Shown here piece after piece: positions 48,180-58,586 of a DNA stretch of 60,000 bases. The stretch is from Phoronis australis (lineage: Eukaryota > Phoronida > Phoronidae). The notes under the pieces are model-generated. The model was not told the DNA's origin. It did not search any database and saw only the letters and a program-made list of their open reading frames with translations. The position numbers were made by a program, and so were the translations under genes. The stretch spans positions 763,092-823,091 of the forward strand of contig NMRA01000068.1 in assembly GCA_002633005.1 (NCBI GenBank). The letters run 5' to 3'. Position 1 is the first letter of the stretch, and every line of letters starts with the position of its first letter.

Positions 48180-48440
48180 ATCTAGCCTGACTGGGCTGTG
48201 CTGCTTATTTGAACACAAACCAATAGCATTTCTGAATTCCTTGTCAAATACTGATCATGTTTAGTTTTTGAATCACCAAAATCGCCCAACTACAACAGAA
48301 GTTAAGACAATCCATTCTGCCAGGTTAAACCCTTTGAAGCCTGGGAGATAATTGGCCCACTTACAGGCAAACGACTGTGCTGGGCAGTTAACAAAGGAGC
48401 CAGTTGTTATTGCACGTTCAGAACCCATATATCTGGAAAA
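48180..48440 (-). repeat. Dispersed repeat, inverted copy
   Basis: Reverse-complement partner of 48760-49110: gaattc..tgtcaaatactgatcatgttta, ccaaaatcgcccaactacaacagaagttaagacaat, gctgggcagttaacaaaggagcca. Confidence 0.85.
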
Positions 48441-48759
48441 GTTGCTGAACGACACTGAGAACGCTGTTGTGCTAGCTTGAAGAGTATGGGTATTTTCTAG
48501 GCCGTTTTAATGACAAACACGCATTTCTGGGAATATTTTTCAAGGTCGCACAGACATTTTTTTCAAGCATCGTGCACACTTAGACAGCGACCACCATCTC
48601 TATTGGCACCGCCAGTAGAGACAGTGGTCACTATCTAGTGGACACTATGGCTGGACATCATGCATGCTTTCGCCGGACATGGGACTCATGCCGCACTCGG
48701 CCGATACAATATTAGCGTTGTCGCTCAATAACTTTTCCAAACATGAGGCCTGGGGTGCT

Positions 48760-49245
48760 GAACGGGCGATAACATCTGGCTCTTTTGTTAACTGCCCAGC
48801 TCAGTCTTTAGTCCCATGACAACAAACAGGCCAATTATTTTCTAGACTTCAAAGGAAACGTATGGTGGTTGCACGCTATTACCAAACGCGAATGACGAGC
48901 ATTGGTAATCCGTTTGGATGGAATTGATTGTCTTAACTTCTGTTGTAGTTGGGCGATTTTGGTGATTCAAAAACGTAACATGATCAGCATTTGACGAGGA
49001 ATTCAGAAATGCTATTGGTTTAAGCATAACTTAACTTTCATTTTTATCAGCCCAGCACTAGCAGTCAGGCTAGATAAGATCTGATCGGAGATTAGAGCAA
49101 TTATCGAACAAAAGAGCGCAGGCCCTCCAATCATAAATGCCAGAATGGAGTTAATCAGTCATGTAAGATATTGGCTATGGGGGTAAACTTCCCAACTTGT
49201 TGTTGGGCTAAAAAATCGAACACATTGGGAGCAACGGATGTCGCC
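48760..49245 (+). repeat. Dispersed repeat, direct copy 1
   Basis: Contains tttgttaactgcccagc, acttctgttgtagttgggcgattttggtgattcaaaaac and cccaacttgttgttgggct. It is paired with the inverted copy at 48180-48440 and repeated at 50190-50690. Confidence 0.85.
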
Positions 49246-49323
49246 GTCATGTTGTTAGATATAATATGACATAATTAGCGGGTACAATGATAAAAATTGT
49301 CTTTTAAACCTTGATTCCATTTG

Positions 49324-49338
49324 NNNNNNNNNNNNNNN
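49324..49338. other. Assembly gap (15 N)
   Basis: Short gap next to a C/T-rich tract. Confidence 0.99.
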
Positions 49339-49885
49339 CCCCACTCCCTACCGACATCCCCCTCCTCGATCCACCATATCCGCCACCGATTACACGACCA
49401 ACGATATGGCTGGAGCATTCATAGACAGTGACCACTGTCTCTTCTGACACAGCAGGAGAAATTATTGCAAAATATCGTGGCATTTCTTGAGCAACCACAA
49501 ACCTGGTGCAAACAGCTCACGAGATTTTTGCAGGCAGCTGGGCTTCGAGGGGTCTTTGACCTCAATCACCAGGTGGCAGTGAAGTCGTCTCGATCACAAC
49601 CAATGAGATATAATCCCAAGCCGCTTTGGCGTACCGGACTAGAGCAAGCGCGGTCGCGAGATAAGTTTCGCAAATGACGCACGCATACTTAATTGCGCGT
49701 GTTGATTCACGTTACGGTAACAAAAGGGTTTCGCAACAGCTAAATTTTTACGTGAACGTAAACGTAAACGTGAACTGAATAACTGAGCTCAGGTGAGGAT
49801 TAGTCACTAGAGTAGGCCGGGCCTACTGTCTACGGATCAATCCTGATGATTATCCGCCTACAGCTATCGCAAGAGTCGTTTTTCA

Positions 49886-50038
49886 TGGCCGGCGCGTCAT
49901 AGGGGGCTGGCTGTAGCCCCACCACTTTTTCAGTGCTACGCTGCACATGGTCTATATAGGGGCGGTGCATCACTACACTAGGCGGGGCCAGTGAGGGGGC
50001 TTCCCGCCGGCCCCCACTTCGATGTTGCGCCGCCCACT
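49886..50038. mobile_element. MITE, GGCGGCGCA family, dimeric
   Basis: Two units: catggccggcgcgtca...tgctacgctgcacatgg and ggggcggtgcatcac...gatgttgcgccgccca. The core is ctgtagccccaccacttttt, as in 32327-32474. Confidence 0.6.
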
Positions 50039-50189
50039 TTACGAACTTCTGCTAAAAATTATGAACTCTTAGAATGCGACATTTATTTGCATTTTAAAAT
50101 AAATAGATGCAAGCATGTAAAAGTTTAATTGACAACACAAAATCATGACAGCGTTTTCCTGTTCCGCAGCGACTTAACCACTAGACGTC

Positions 50190-50690
50190 AGCCGTTCTGC
50201 GGAACGTGTGATAGTAGCTTCTTTGTTAACTGCCAAGCACAGTCTTTTGTCTGTTTATATCACAACAGGCTGGCCAATTATCTACCAGGCTTATTACAGA
50301 CCACGTGCGAAACACTGTCAAACCCAGAGTGAATTGATGATACATTCCGAAAGAATAGATTATCAATAGTGATCGTAACTTCCGTCGGTTGCATGGGCGA
50401 TTTTTTGGCGATTCAAAAACTAAACATGATCATCATTTGACGACGATTTCAGAAATCCTATTGGTTTATGTTCAAATAATTTATAACCCAGTCAGGCGAT
50501 CTTATTGAAGATTAATAGAGTAATTATCGAACAAAAGAGAGCTGGCCCTCCAACCATGAATGCCAGCCGGAATAGAGTTAGTCAGTCGTGTAAGATATTG
50601 GCTATAGAGCTAGGTATAAACTTCCCAACTTGTTGTTGGGCTATAGAATCGAACAAGTTGGGAGCAATGGGAAAACGCCGCCGTAATAAT
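50190..50690 (+). repeat. Dispersed repeat, direct copy 2
   Basis: Same order as 48760-49245 with substitutions, including the palindrome-like cccaacttgttgttgggct. Confidence 0.85.
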
Positions 50691-51678
50691 CTGTTAAAAA
50701 TCCATTCCGATGATATCCATCGATCGAACCTCAGCAGAATAAGGATTTTGGAAAAGGGCTTCCTTCAGGCAGCTAGACTTTAAGAACATTTATATACAAA
50801 AGAACCGTGTTGATTTTACTGAACCAAAGAAGAAAGATTGAGAACCCTATCAAAATAAAAATCGTTTCGATATCACTTGCCAAATAAGAATTAAAATGGG
50901 CCGCCCACAGGTTTCGCGTTTAAAGCGACGCGAATCTCCCAGGTATTCGCTTAAAATACGCAAACCATCGGGATTAATTTACATTCAACAATGAAATGTA
51001 GGCCTATGACGCGGAATTATATATGCGTGAGTATTCACGTTCACGTCGCTATAAATGCGAAACCTCGTTGTCAGCGTGATAACTTACAGTTCCACATGTC
51101 ACCGGCGCTTCATTCAAAAGACCAAGACCGTACTAATGATTCCACCGTCCTAATCAAGCTTCGTCGGACTTTAACAAGGTGCCGCTACAACAACCCAGCA
51201 ATTGCCACTTTATTTTTGAATTTTGACTGAGACTTGGGGCCTGTTCCGAGACCAAGAAACTGACTTAAGTTCATTTTTGACTTAAGTTTGAGATTTTTCT
51301 TAACTTCTAAACTTTGAAACTTCCCGGCACTTTCGGTAAGCTAGTCAAAATTAAGACAAATTTATGTCAAACACTTAAGTCAAACTTAAGATCTTTTTCT
51401 TGAATTGGTTTTGAGACAAATTTAACTTTTATTTTAAAATTTACTAAAATTTAAGATTTGTTTTGGCTAACAATTTTGTTGGAACGGGCCCTTGTACTTT
51501 AAAATTGACACAGCCGTGAGTAGACAGAAACAGCACTGAATGTGCAAAATGGCCAAGTCGGTCCGTGCCCGCCAAGTGGATGGGCAGACTCTTGTCGAAT
51601 CTGGCGGGCAAAGTTCAGCAACCGACTGCGGGCGCGAGCGTCATCTTGAGGCTTAGTTGGAGACGAGGCTGAACGTAC

Positions 51679-51812
51679 CAATGAGATAAATTCTTCTTCT
51701 TCTTCTTCTTCTTCTTCTTCTTCAGCGTTCCAGGTCATGTAGCTTGGATAGTCAGTCTGATCTCTTGGGAGATAAATATATAGCCCATGGGTAATTCCGT
51801 GAAAAAGTCCAC
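51679..51812 (-). CDS. Candidate exon with poly-glutamate tract ("A")
   Basis: An open stretch following a strong acceptor (ttttttgtcttcag|GT), ending at a plausible donor (TCATTG|gtacgt), phase 1 in and phase 0 out. It encodes GLFHGITHGLYIYLPRDQTD, then YPSYMTWNA, eleven glutamates from a (GAA)n microsatellite, and FISL. If the donor is not used, the frame runs on to a stop near 51499. It could be an early exon of the unnamed minus-strand gene whose exons lie at 46.9, 43.1 and 39.6 kb, but its exit phase (0) does not fit exon B directly, so another exon would be needed between. No start exon was identified between here and the MPDU1 start. Confidence 0.45.
51689..51724. repeat. (TTC/GAA)n microsatellite in candidate exon A
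   Basis: About a dozen TTC units on the plus strand, read as glutamate codons on the minus strand just before a possible splice donor. Confidence 0.92.
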
Positions 51813-52268
51813 CTGAAGACAAAAAATTAAAATTATGACTATACTATCATTTCTGATCTCATCTGAAAGCCCAGCCTCTCTAATTTCGGGATCCGTGTTT
51901 GACTATACTATGACTTTCATTTTTTTTTTGCCTCAGTGATCCCATTCTTGGGAGTCACTTGGCTTGACAAAAAAGACGTAAACAAGTTCCCTCTCTACGG
52001 GTCTCCGCCTTGTACAAAGATGACGTTGTTTCATCAGAGACTTTGGTTTTATGTCAAAAGATGTCGCACATGCCAGTTTTATAATCTCTATTTCCTTAAT
52101 AAATTAACCTAACGTTTTCCTCATTTACAACCAATATTTTCTCTTATTATCTGTACTAAAATCAAAATTTTAAAGATTTTAGGTAAACAAAGGTGCATGA
52201 CACCAAGTTTAATACTGTAAATTATAGTTGGAAATTTTACTGCAAGACTATTGTATCCGGCGAAAACG
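51813..52268. promoter_or_regulatory. Possible shared 5' region of MPDU1 and the minus-strand candidate exon A
   Basis: A 456-bp stretch between a minus-strand candidate exon and the MPDU1 start codon. It should contain the MPDU1 5' UTR and promoter. No TATA box at a convincing position and no CpG island is seen. Whether transcription is bidirectional is inference. Confidence 0.35.
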
Positions 52269-52356
52269 ATGGCGGACTTAGTAAAACAGGCATTGCTTCT
52301 TGTTGCACCTCAGCCTTGTTTTGACGAGTTTTTTGTGAATTTCAACTTCTTTGATG
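52269..52356 (+). CDS. MPDU1: MPDU1 (mannose-P-dolichol utilization defect 1), exon 1
   Basis: First coding exon of MPDU1, an ER multi-pass PQ-loop protein needed for use of dolichol-phosphate mannose and glucose in N-glycan and GPI-anchor synthesis. The start ATGGCGGAC at 52269 has a good vertebrate-like context. The 29 residues begin MADLVKQALLLVAPQPC and end NFNFFD. They match the human N-terminus in layout: a short hydrophobic stretch, Pro-x-x-Cys, then an aromatic-rich segment before VPCLK. The donor GATG|gtacgt leaves in phase 1. The first base of exon 2 completes a valine codon, giving FDVPCLK. A candidate exon on the minus strand begins 457 bp upstream, so the promoter may be shared. 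Confidence 0.9.
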
Positions 52357-55079
52357 GTACGTTGCTGCCTTTTGGTGATTGTGAATTCCAGGCTTCTAAA
52401 TCATTTGAACTTTAAGATTTCTTTAATTATTGTATTTAGCTTTAAAAATTGGCCACATTTTGTTTGAATCAGAACGTTGTAATGGTCAACATCATTCGTC
52501 CTTGATCTTTCTGTCGTATGTTTTTTCAGTGTTATTTCTTATCTTATTTATACTGCTAGCGGGAGATTGCTGGCACAGTGCCACTGTGGAAGCCTTTCTG
52601 CGTGCATTCAGGCCATTGGGGATGAGCTAGATAGAAGGTGATCACAGTGTTCTCCACAATACCAATTCCAAACTCCACGTAAATTTCTAGGGTTCAGTAT
52701 CAGTAGTGAACACTATAGTGTTGACTTGCATCTCCGCTGGAGGTATTTATATATGTTTCAAAAATATACATTGAACTGGTCAGGTGTGACCTACTTTTTA
52801 ACACTTTGTAGGGCCTACACGTGAAAACTGCGAATCGTACTTGAAGTGCCCATTCAGCTGATGACTGTCTCACGAAAAAAAACTTGTTGTTAAAAACATG
52901 TGGCCAGGAAGCGCGCACTACATACTTGACATCGCAGACATTAGTCTTCGGGAACTATCGATGAAACTACGCCGGGTAGGAAAAGCATATCGGCAAGAAA
53001 TAAATGTTGGGCACTAATTTCAGAAAGTTTCTAATGCCCTAAAAACTGTTGCTTTGTTTTTAAGAGAGATTGCTTTATTATCACTTTTTCAATGTATTCA
53101 TAATTGGTGTTTTTAAAGTAAATACCTGATAAAAGCCCCACTGATAGTGGATACCTCTGCCCCCGAATCTCCCGGAAAATAACTCAGACTATCACACATC
53201 CAGTCACCCGCCGACTCAACGACATTCGGCCTCAGGGCTCAGGCCCAACCTATACAATTCTCGCACGTTTTAATAGTAGATGTGATCAGCAAGTGCTAAA
53301 TTAAACGCATTCTCGTGATACTGCTTGTGTTATTTCTGAAGTTACAATGCTCACCTCCGGCAAATGAACGCTGATGACACGCACACGCTCGCTCACTCAC
53401 ACACGCAGACGATCTTCAAACAAAGGTCACATGACTACGACGTGTGTTCGTCCAGAGATTTTTCTCATGTTGCTGGATACGATCTTGCGCAGATTTGAAC
53501 CTGTCTTGTTCATAATACCGACTCCACAGGAACTTAAAATCTTAGGGACGCTATTTGGAAAACTTAAGTGAGGATTTCAGGTAATTTGTTGAGTCAAAAC
53601 TATATTTTTATCCAAGCTGTCCTGTCGAAGATTGCTAAGCAGCGGCGCATCGGCAAGTTTTCGCCCTGGGATTTCAGCACAATTTTCTGTAGAATGATCG
53701 TAATTTAACAACGAAGTTTGATAGCAAAGCGCCACAGTTTTGTTGAAAGCCTGTCACAGGCTACAGATACATCACATAGTGTAAATTTGATGAATCCTAG
53801 CTTCCGATTTCACCCGTTTCGGAGACCGGGTATCAACCGCCTTGGGCTACAATAAACGCTTCCCCTCCCCCAAAAAAAACGAATTTTACTGAGCACCCCA
53901 GGCGCTGTTTAACTATCTCTTACTAAAGTGAACTATATGTTTCCTGTTGGTAAAAACAGGCTCTAAGTAGATGCTGAGGGCTGAAGTACCAAGTCAGCCA
54001 AGGTTTTAAACCTGGCGCGGCAATTTTTAAACTTGACGCGCTTTCCCAAAGCTCGATGCGGCAAAATCCAAACTCGTTACTGCGTGAAGTCAAAACAAGT
54101 CGTGGAGAACACTGGATCACTGTCTCGACTCTAGTAGGCTGGCCAGCATTATAGAGACAATGACCACCGCTTTTAGCTGGCTAGAGATGGTGAAGCCCCG
54201 GAAGCTTTTTGACAAATTATGCCTCACAAAACACTCTGTTATAAGCACCTGTTGTGCATAAAGGAACGCATTAGGAGGTCGTGGATGTCTGTAACTCCTT
54301 TCAACTCAGACAAATAGTCCTGTTATCTCACTTTTCATTCGAGCAGTCCATTGTTCAGTTCCCAAAATTGGAAACTCGCCATTTTTTCACAGCACATGCC
54401 AAGGGATATGATGTCATACCACCTGCGCCGCGAATGAAGCCTTCAAAAATCAATCTAGAGTATGGCCATTTTTGCTCAAAATGCTTTAAAAAGCCGATAA
54501 TTAAAAAACTAAGACCTGTTTCAAAAATCTGAGAGGTGGTTCCCTTGCAAATGCCATTATAAACATGTTGACAAATGGAGTTTGTGTTATAAAATGGTTA
54601 ATTCAGCTGTATACTGTCAGTAACCAACAACATCAAAGATGATTATTTGTTTAATTTTGTTTAGCTTCGGTGTTTGGTAAGGGGAATTTTCGACACGGGC
54701 AGTGAGATGATGTCTCAATTACTCGCTGCCCGCAGGACAATATTTTAAGGGGCTATAAACAATATTCCATCACAGAAACCAATTATCTTTGATCAAAGAT
54801 GACTTACCGTTATGGAACTGGTCTCAACGTGTTCTTTAGTCAAATTTAAGGTGTTTTCAGGACTTGGAAAGAACTGACAGTTGGTTAATACTTGAGACCA
54901 GTGTCTACAAGTTGACTCATTAAGGAGTGTAATTTCAATGTTCTTTGCAAAACCAGGACTCTATCCCCAGGTGTTCAGTGGACAAGTTGAGACCAATTTG
55001 ACGGCAGTTTTTTGGGCGGGACCTCGGTTTATAAGTACTTTAAAACCATCGTTTTGATGTTGCGTATTTCTTGTTTCAG
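52357..55079 (+). other. MPDU1: MPDU1 intron 1 (2.7 kb)
   Basis: Intron inferred from the splice sites of exons 1 and 2. More than half of it is a complete hAT-like element (52645-54114). The remaining 54.2-55.0 kb contains no recognisable gene or RNA. Confidence 0.85.
52645..54114. mobile_element. Complete 1.47-kb hAT-like element with GATCA target duplication
   Basis: The left end CAGTGTTCTCCAC and right end GTGGAGAACACTG are perfect 13-bp inverted repeats, flanked by GATCA (52640-52644 and 54115-54119). The interior has no transposase reading. It sits in MPDU1 intron 1. Fragments of the same repeat are at 4985-5112, 17540-18520 (reverse) and 40860-41293. CAGTG ends with a 5-bp duplication fit the hAT superfamily, 5-bp group. 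Confidence 0.88.
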
Positions 55080-55145
55080 TTCCTTGTCTCAAGGTTGCTA
55101 TTAGCAAATGTCTAGGATATGCCATTATACTGGGTTCTATTTTAG
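55080..55145 (+). CDS. MPDU1: MPDU1, exon 2
   Basis: A 66-nt exon found by searching for the segment joining exons 1 and 3. The acceptor is ...ttcttgtttcag|TT and the donor TTTTAG|gtaggt, phase 1 in and phase 1 out. It encodes VPCLKVAISKCLGYAIILGS followed by IL. This corresponds to the human VPCLK...SKGLG.GIV.GSLL, the first transmembrane helix of the protein. The match in length, phase and motif to MPDU1 is exact enough that chance is unlikely. It lies 2.7 kb from exon 1, an intron lengthened by a hAT-like insertion. Confidence 0.93.
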
Positions 55146-55275
55146 GTAGGTATGAGTGCTTGGACTTCATGTTTGTTTTCATTTGCTTGTTTTCTGTATT
55201 CTACCTTCTGTTGTAAAATGTTAGACTAGTTTTACACAACTTCTAAGAGTTTGCTGAGAAGCAGCTAATTATCTT

Positions 55276-55590
55276 ATTGCATCGCCTATGACCACCATTT
55301 ACCTGGTTATGAGCCACTTTTTTGTATCGCCTATGATCACCATTAACTTGGTTTGAGCTACATTGCATCGCCTTTGACCACCATTTACCTGGTTATGAGC
55401 CAAAGTCAGTTTGTATCCCCTATGACCATCATTAATCTGGTTATGAGCCATAATGTTTGTATCGTCTATGGGCATCATTTACCTGGTTATGAGCCATAGT
55501 GTTTGTATCGCCTATAGCCATCACTTACCTGGTTATGAGTCATAGTGTTTATATCGCCTATGACTACCATTTACTTGGTTATGAGCCACA
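55276..55590. repeat. Minisatellite, seven units of about 45 bp
   Basis: The unit is TTTGTATCGCCTATGACCAC followed by CATTTACCTGGTTATGAGCC and ATAGTG, with substitutions between units. It lies in MPDU1 intron 2. Confidence 0.95.
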
Positions 55591-55979
55591 AATTACATGT
55601 CACAGACAGGGTCATAGATGATAAGCGGCAGCACTAATTGTCTCGCCATACTTCCATCCTGACAGCAGGAGACGCAAACTTCCAATACTGATGTTGCCCG
55701 TTAGCTGTTGGTTTTTCAATCGCCTCTGTATGCCCCTGGACCAGCTTAAGGCACTGATCACAAATGAAATTCAAGAGCTCAGGACGTGGGTCCCATCGCT
55801 TTAGTTAGACATTCTTAGCTTGATGTTGACGGTGGATATTACAGAGCCGCAGTGGTAGTAGACTTGGTGCATCCTATGATGACATGGAGACCTATATTTT
55901 GTAGTCTTTGTAACCTGTTTACTTGGTTCAGGCTCATGTTGATCATAGGTTGAGCATAATTGAAAAAACCAGGACAATG

Positions 55980-56530
55980 ATGATGAAAATTCCATGAAAC
56001 ATCACGCCTTTAACACCAATGACAATACCGAAGATGACAATGACACTGACAAAGATGCTTCAACAAGGATGCCAGTGACAATGACCGAGTTGACAGTGAT
56101 GACAATGCCACAGCAGACAATGACAGTGACCTGACAGCAACCTGACAATAACACCAATAGCGATAATACTGTTAATGTTAATACTGCAGCAAACAATGTT
56201 AATACTGCAGCAAATCTGATGATATTGATGCTACTAAGGACAAGAACAATTCTGACGTGCTCAGAGAGCCACCAGCGACAATGACAACACTGCCGATGAT
56301 ACTGATCAACGATGAAGACCGATGGCAGTAACAATGCCAACGATGCAATTGACACTGAGGCTGTGGCACTACTGCTGAGAGTGATGGTGTTAACAATAAC
56401 ATTGCCAATGTTAATGGCGACATTGACTAGCTGGCTATGTCCATGACGCCGACAACAAAAGCTGACAGTGACTGACTTCAAGGACTACTATGCTAATTAT
56501 GATGATGACCACAACATAGCCGACTACACT
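55980..56530. repeat. Low-complexity GACAAT/GATGAC-rich tract
   Basis: Reiterated degenerate tri- and hexamers (gacaatgac, gatgacaat, gacactgac). This explains the long open frames on the minus strand, which are not a gene. Confidence 0.8.
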
Positions 56531-57037
56531 GTTGCCAATAACAATGTCCTTTTTGATGCGGACTGCTTAGATAGACACTGGTTTTACACAACATATTGTG
56601 AGCTATGATGGTCTTACCTGTAACTGTGCATAAGGCCTTTAATAAAACTGACCCCAAGTTTTTATCATTTTTGTTGTGGGTAGTGAGTGAAAAGGAAAGT
56701 CCATTTAACATTAAAAAAGCCACAATTTTGCATTCCCTCTTGTCAGGTGACTGACCTCAACTGGTGATAAAGTTTTCAACTCACTTTGGTTTTGTCCAAG
56801 GTTACTTTATAATTGTGCCTTTTAATATGCCCAGCTGACTGACAAGTTTAAATTACGTTTAATTTCTTTCTTTAGCATGTCATCCTTTGTGCTATGGTTC
56901 ACAGAATTGTCTGGTAGAGTATGAAGTTTAATTCAGTTCAGTGTGGGTTGAGTTTGTTTTGCTCATCTTTATTAACTTAGAAAAAACTCTAGCATAGGTG
57001 TTACTGTATGTGATTCATTAGTATTTTTTGTTTCCAG

Positions 57038-57170
57038 TCAAGCTACCACAGGTGATCAAGCTGTTACGGTCCAAGAGTTCTGCAGGTCTCAGTTTCTCTT
57101 CACTCATCCTAGAGCTGCTTGCTATCACCATTAGCTTGACCTACTCCTACCAGATGTCATTCCCTTTCAG
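57038..57170 (+). CDS. MPDU1: MPDU1, exon 3 (PQ-loop motif)
   Basis: Third MPDU1 exon. The acceptor is ...ttgtttccag|TC and the donor TTTCAG|gttggt, phase 1 in and phase 2 out. It encodes VKLPQVIKLLRSKSSAGLS, the diagnostic PQ-loop sequence, followed by a second membrane helix (ILELLAITISLTYSYQ) and NFPF-like MSFPF. Human MPDU1 reads VKLPQV.KI...KSA.GLS with MLEL and NNFPFS at the same positions. Later exons, expected to begin SWGEALF-like, were not found up to 60000, so the gene continues through a long intron or beyond the window. No frameshift or stop is seen in the three exons. Confidence 0.95.
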
Positions 57171-58415
57171 GTTGGTGTGCTCTCATTTTTGTCTTCAGTT
57201 CTTGATATCAGATGAAGGTTCTGGTGGATATTATGACCAATATTAAGGATTTTAAGTCATTTTGTAAGTGACTGGTTAGATAATTTGTGAATACTTTAAA
57301 GGAGCATGCCACCCAAAAAAAACAACCTAATTTGTATCAATTTAGATCGAGTAGTTCTACTCCATAACGACATGTACGGTTGCGTTACTTGACGGCAGAC
57401 GGAGGTGTTGAAATTATCCAATGACGTCATCGGTTTCACATGCAGTCTGTTCAGCAGTTCACAACACGGATTACTGGTGTCAGCTTATCGCTTGAAGTCA
57501 TCGTTTAACACCAATAAATCATCAAACTTCTATGTAAAACCCTTAAAAATACACCGACTTCTTATAAAAACGTGTTGTTTTATTTCGCTTTTACGAATTT
57601 ATTGGTATTTGGACACACCGTAGCCTACAAAGTTCGGCAGGCCAATAAGGTCTGTAGCAGGAATTTGTGGTCTGTTCGGAGATAATTTCGAAGTATTTTC
57701 TGTGAGATAGAGACAAGAGAACCTAGATCTGTGTTGTTTAGACTTGTGATTTTTTGAGTTCTAAACACAAAACGCTTGTTATCCTGGCCAGTGGCTTGGA
57801 GCCCGATCAGGCCCGTCGCAGCCGGCCGGATTGACTCGTAGTCATAATCCGGACCAGTGGCTCGGAAACTGATCTGACATCACAAACATAAAGCAGCCAA
57901 GTTTCAGTGGAAACTAAACTTCCAGTCAAGAAAATACTATACTAGTGAGCCAAAGTAATGTGCACGTGATTATGTTGGTGATTTGGCCACAAAACTGCAA
58001 ATCTACTTACTCGTCGGGGGCCGTGAATTCAGGTTCCGCTTTGGCCACATCACCGTCAGGGCAGAAGTTGTACATTGACAATCATTATTTGAGTAATGTA
58101 AATGTAAATAAAGATTCCCCTAACACCTGGCCGTGGGATGGAAATCGAGTTGTCTCACAACAGTTTCTGCCAGCAAACACTATATTAGCATGAGCTCATG
58201 GCCTCAGTGTCCCCGGCGTCAATTAGTTTTATTGCATCTAAAGCCGCTAACGCTGTGATTTATTCATTGCTGGCTTCTCAAATCATTTGCACTCACGAAC
58301 ACTCCAAAGGCATTACAAATTGCATCTAATGAGACAGGCTTTGTTTCAGTTTTATATAAGTATTGGTTAGTTTAGAATAATTCATTTTGAAACAGAACGC
58401 TCAATTAACGCCAAC
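57171..58415. other. Stretch after MPDU1 exon 3 without recognised exon
   Basis: Probably MPDU1 intron 3 or its start. MPDU1 exon 4 was searched for and not found. A short near-repeat (cctggccagtggcttggagcccgatc / ccggaccagtggctcggaaactgatc) occurs at about 57784 and 57851. Confidence 0.4.
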
Positions 58416-58586
58416 ATGGCAACTCGCAATCCCGACTTAGACGAGCTAGAGCTCATCAGCCCCGACTTCGCAGGTGGATCATTAAGTTTTACAGGCTATC
58501 AATTCGAACAGGAATACAGTGATGAAGAAATACTAGAGAGGCGCCGTGAACAAGCTCAGACAACGGAACGTATGGACGGTTATTTG
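58416..58586 (+). CDS. Candidate first exon, P2X7-intracellular-domain-like N-terminus
   Basis: An open 57-codon segment from ATG at 58416 to a canonical donor TATTTG|gtaagc. It is strongly acidic at first (MATRNPDLDELELISPDF), then FTGYQFEQEYSDEEILERR and a polar tail. The YQFEQEYS motif followed by an acidic-basic stretch resembles the N-terminus of the invertebrate proteins annotated as P2X7-like, which continue with a Cys-rich domain. That domain is not visible here. A possible short exon at about 58871-58895 (ttcctcacag|...|gtaagg) would give an immediate stop in this frame. Composition and codon use look coding. The family assignment is weak. Confidence 0.4.

Larger units (their letters stand above)
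55146..57037 (+). other. MPDU1: MPDU1 intron 2 (1.9 kb)
   Basis: Intron between exons 2 and 3. It carries a 45-bp minisatellite (55276-55590) and a low-complexity GACAAT/GATGAC tract (about 55980-56530). The rest looks like ordinary intron sequence. Confidence 0.85.

Noticed and set aside
51499-51678. Continuation of the poly-glutamate open frame to the stop as coding sequence
   Set aside because: A plausible GTACGT donor occurs before it and the following residues look unconstrained. I kept only the segment up to the donor, at moderate confidence.
55276-55590. CRISPR-like array
   Set aside because: The units are directly contiguous, diverged and lack unique spacers. The context is a eukaryotic intron.
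56002-56481. Open frame of 159 codons on the minus strand
   Set aside because: It lies wholly in the GACAAT/GATGAC low-complexity tract of MPDU1 intron 2. Its hydrophobic translation follows from the repeat composition.
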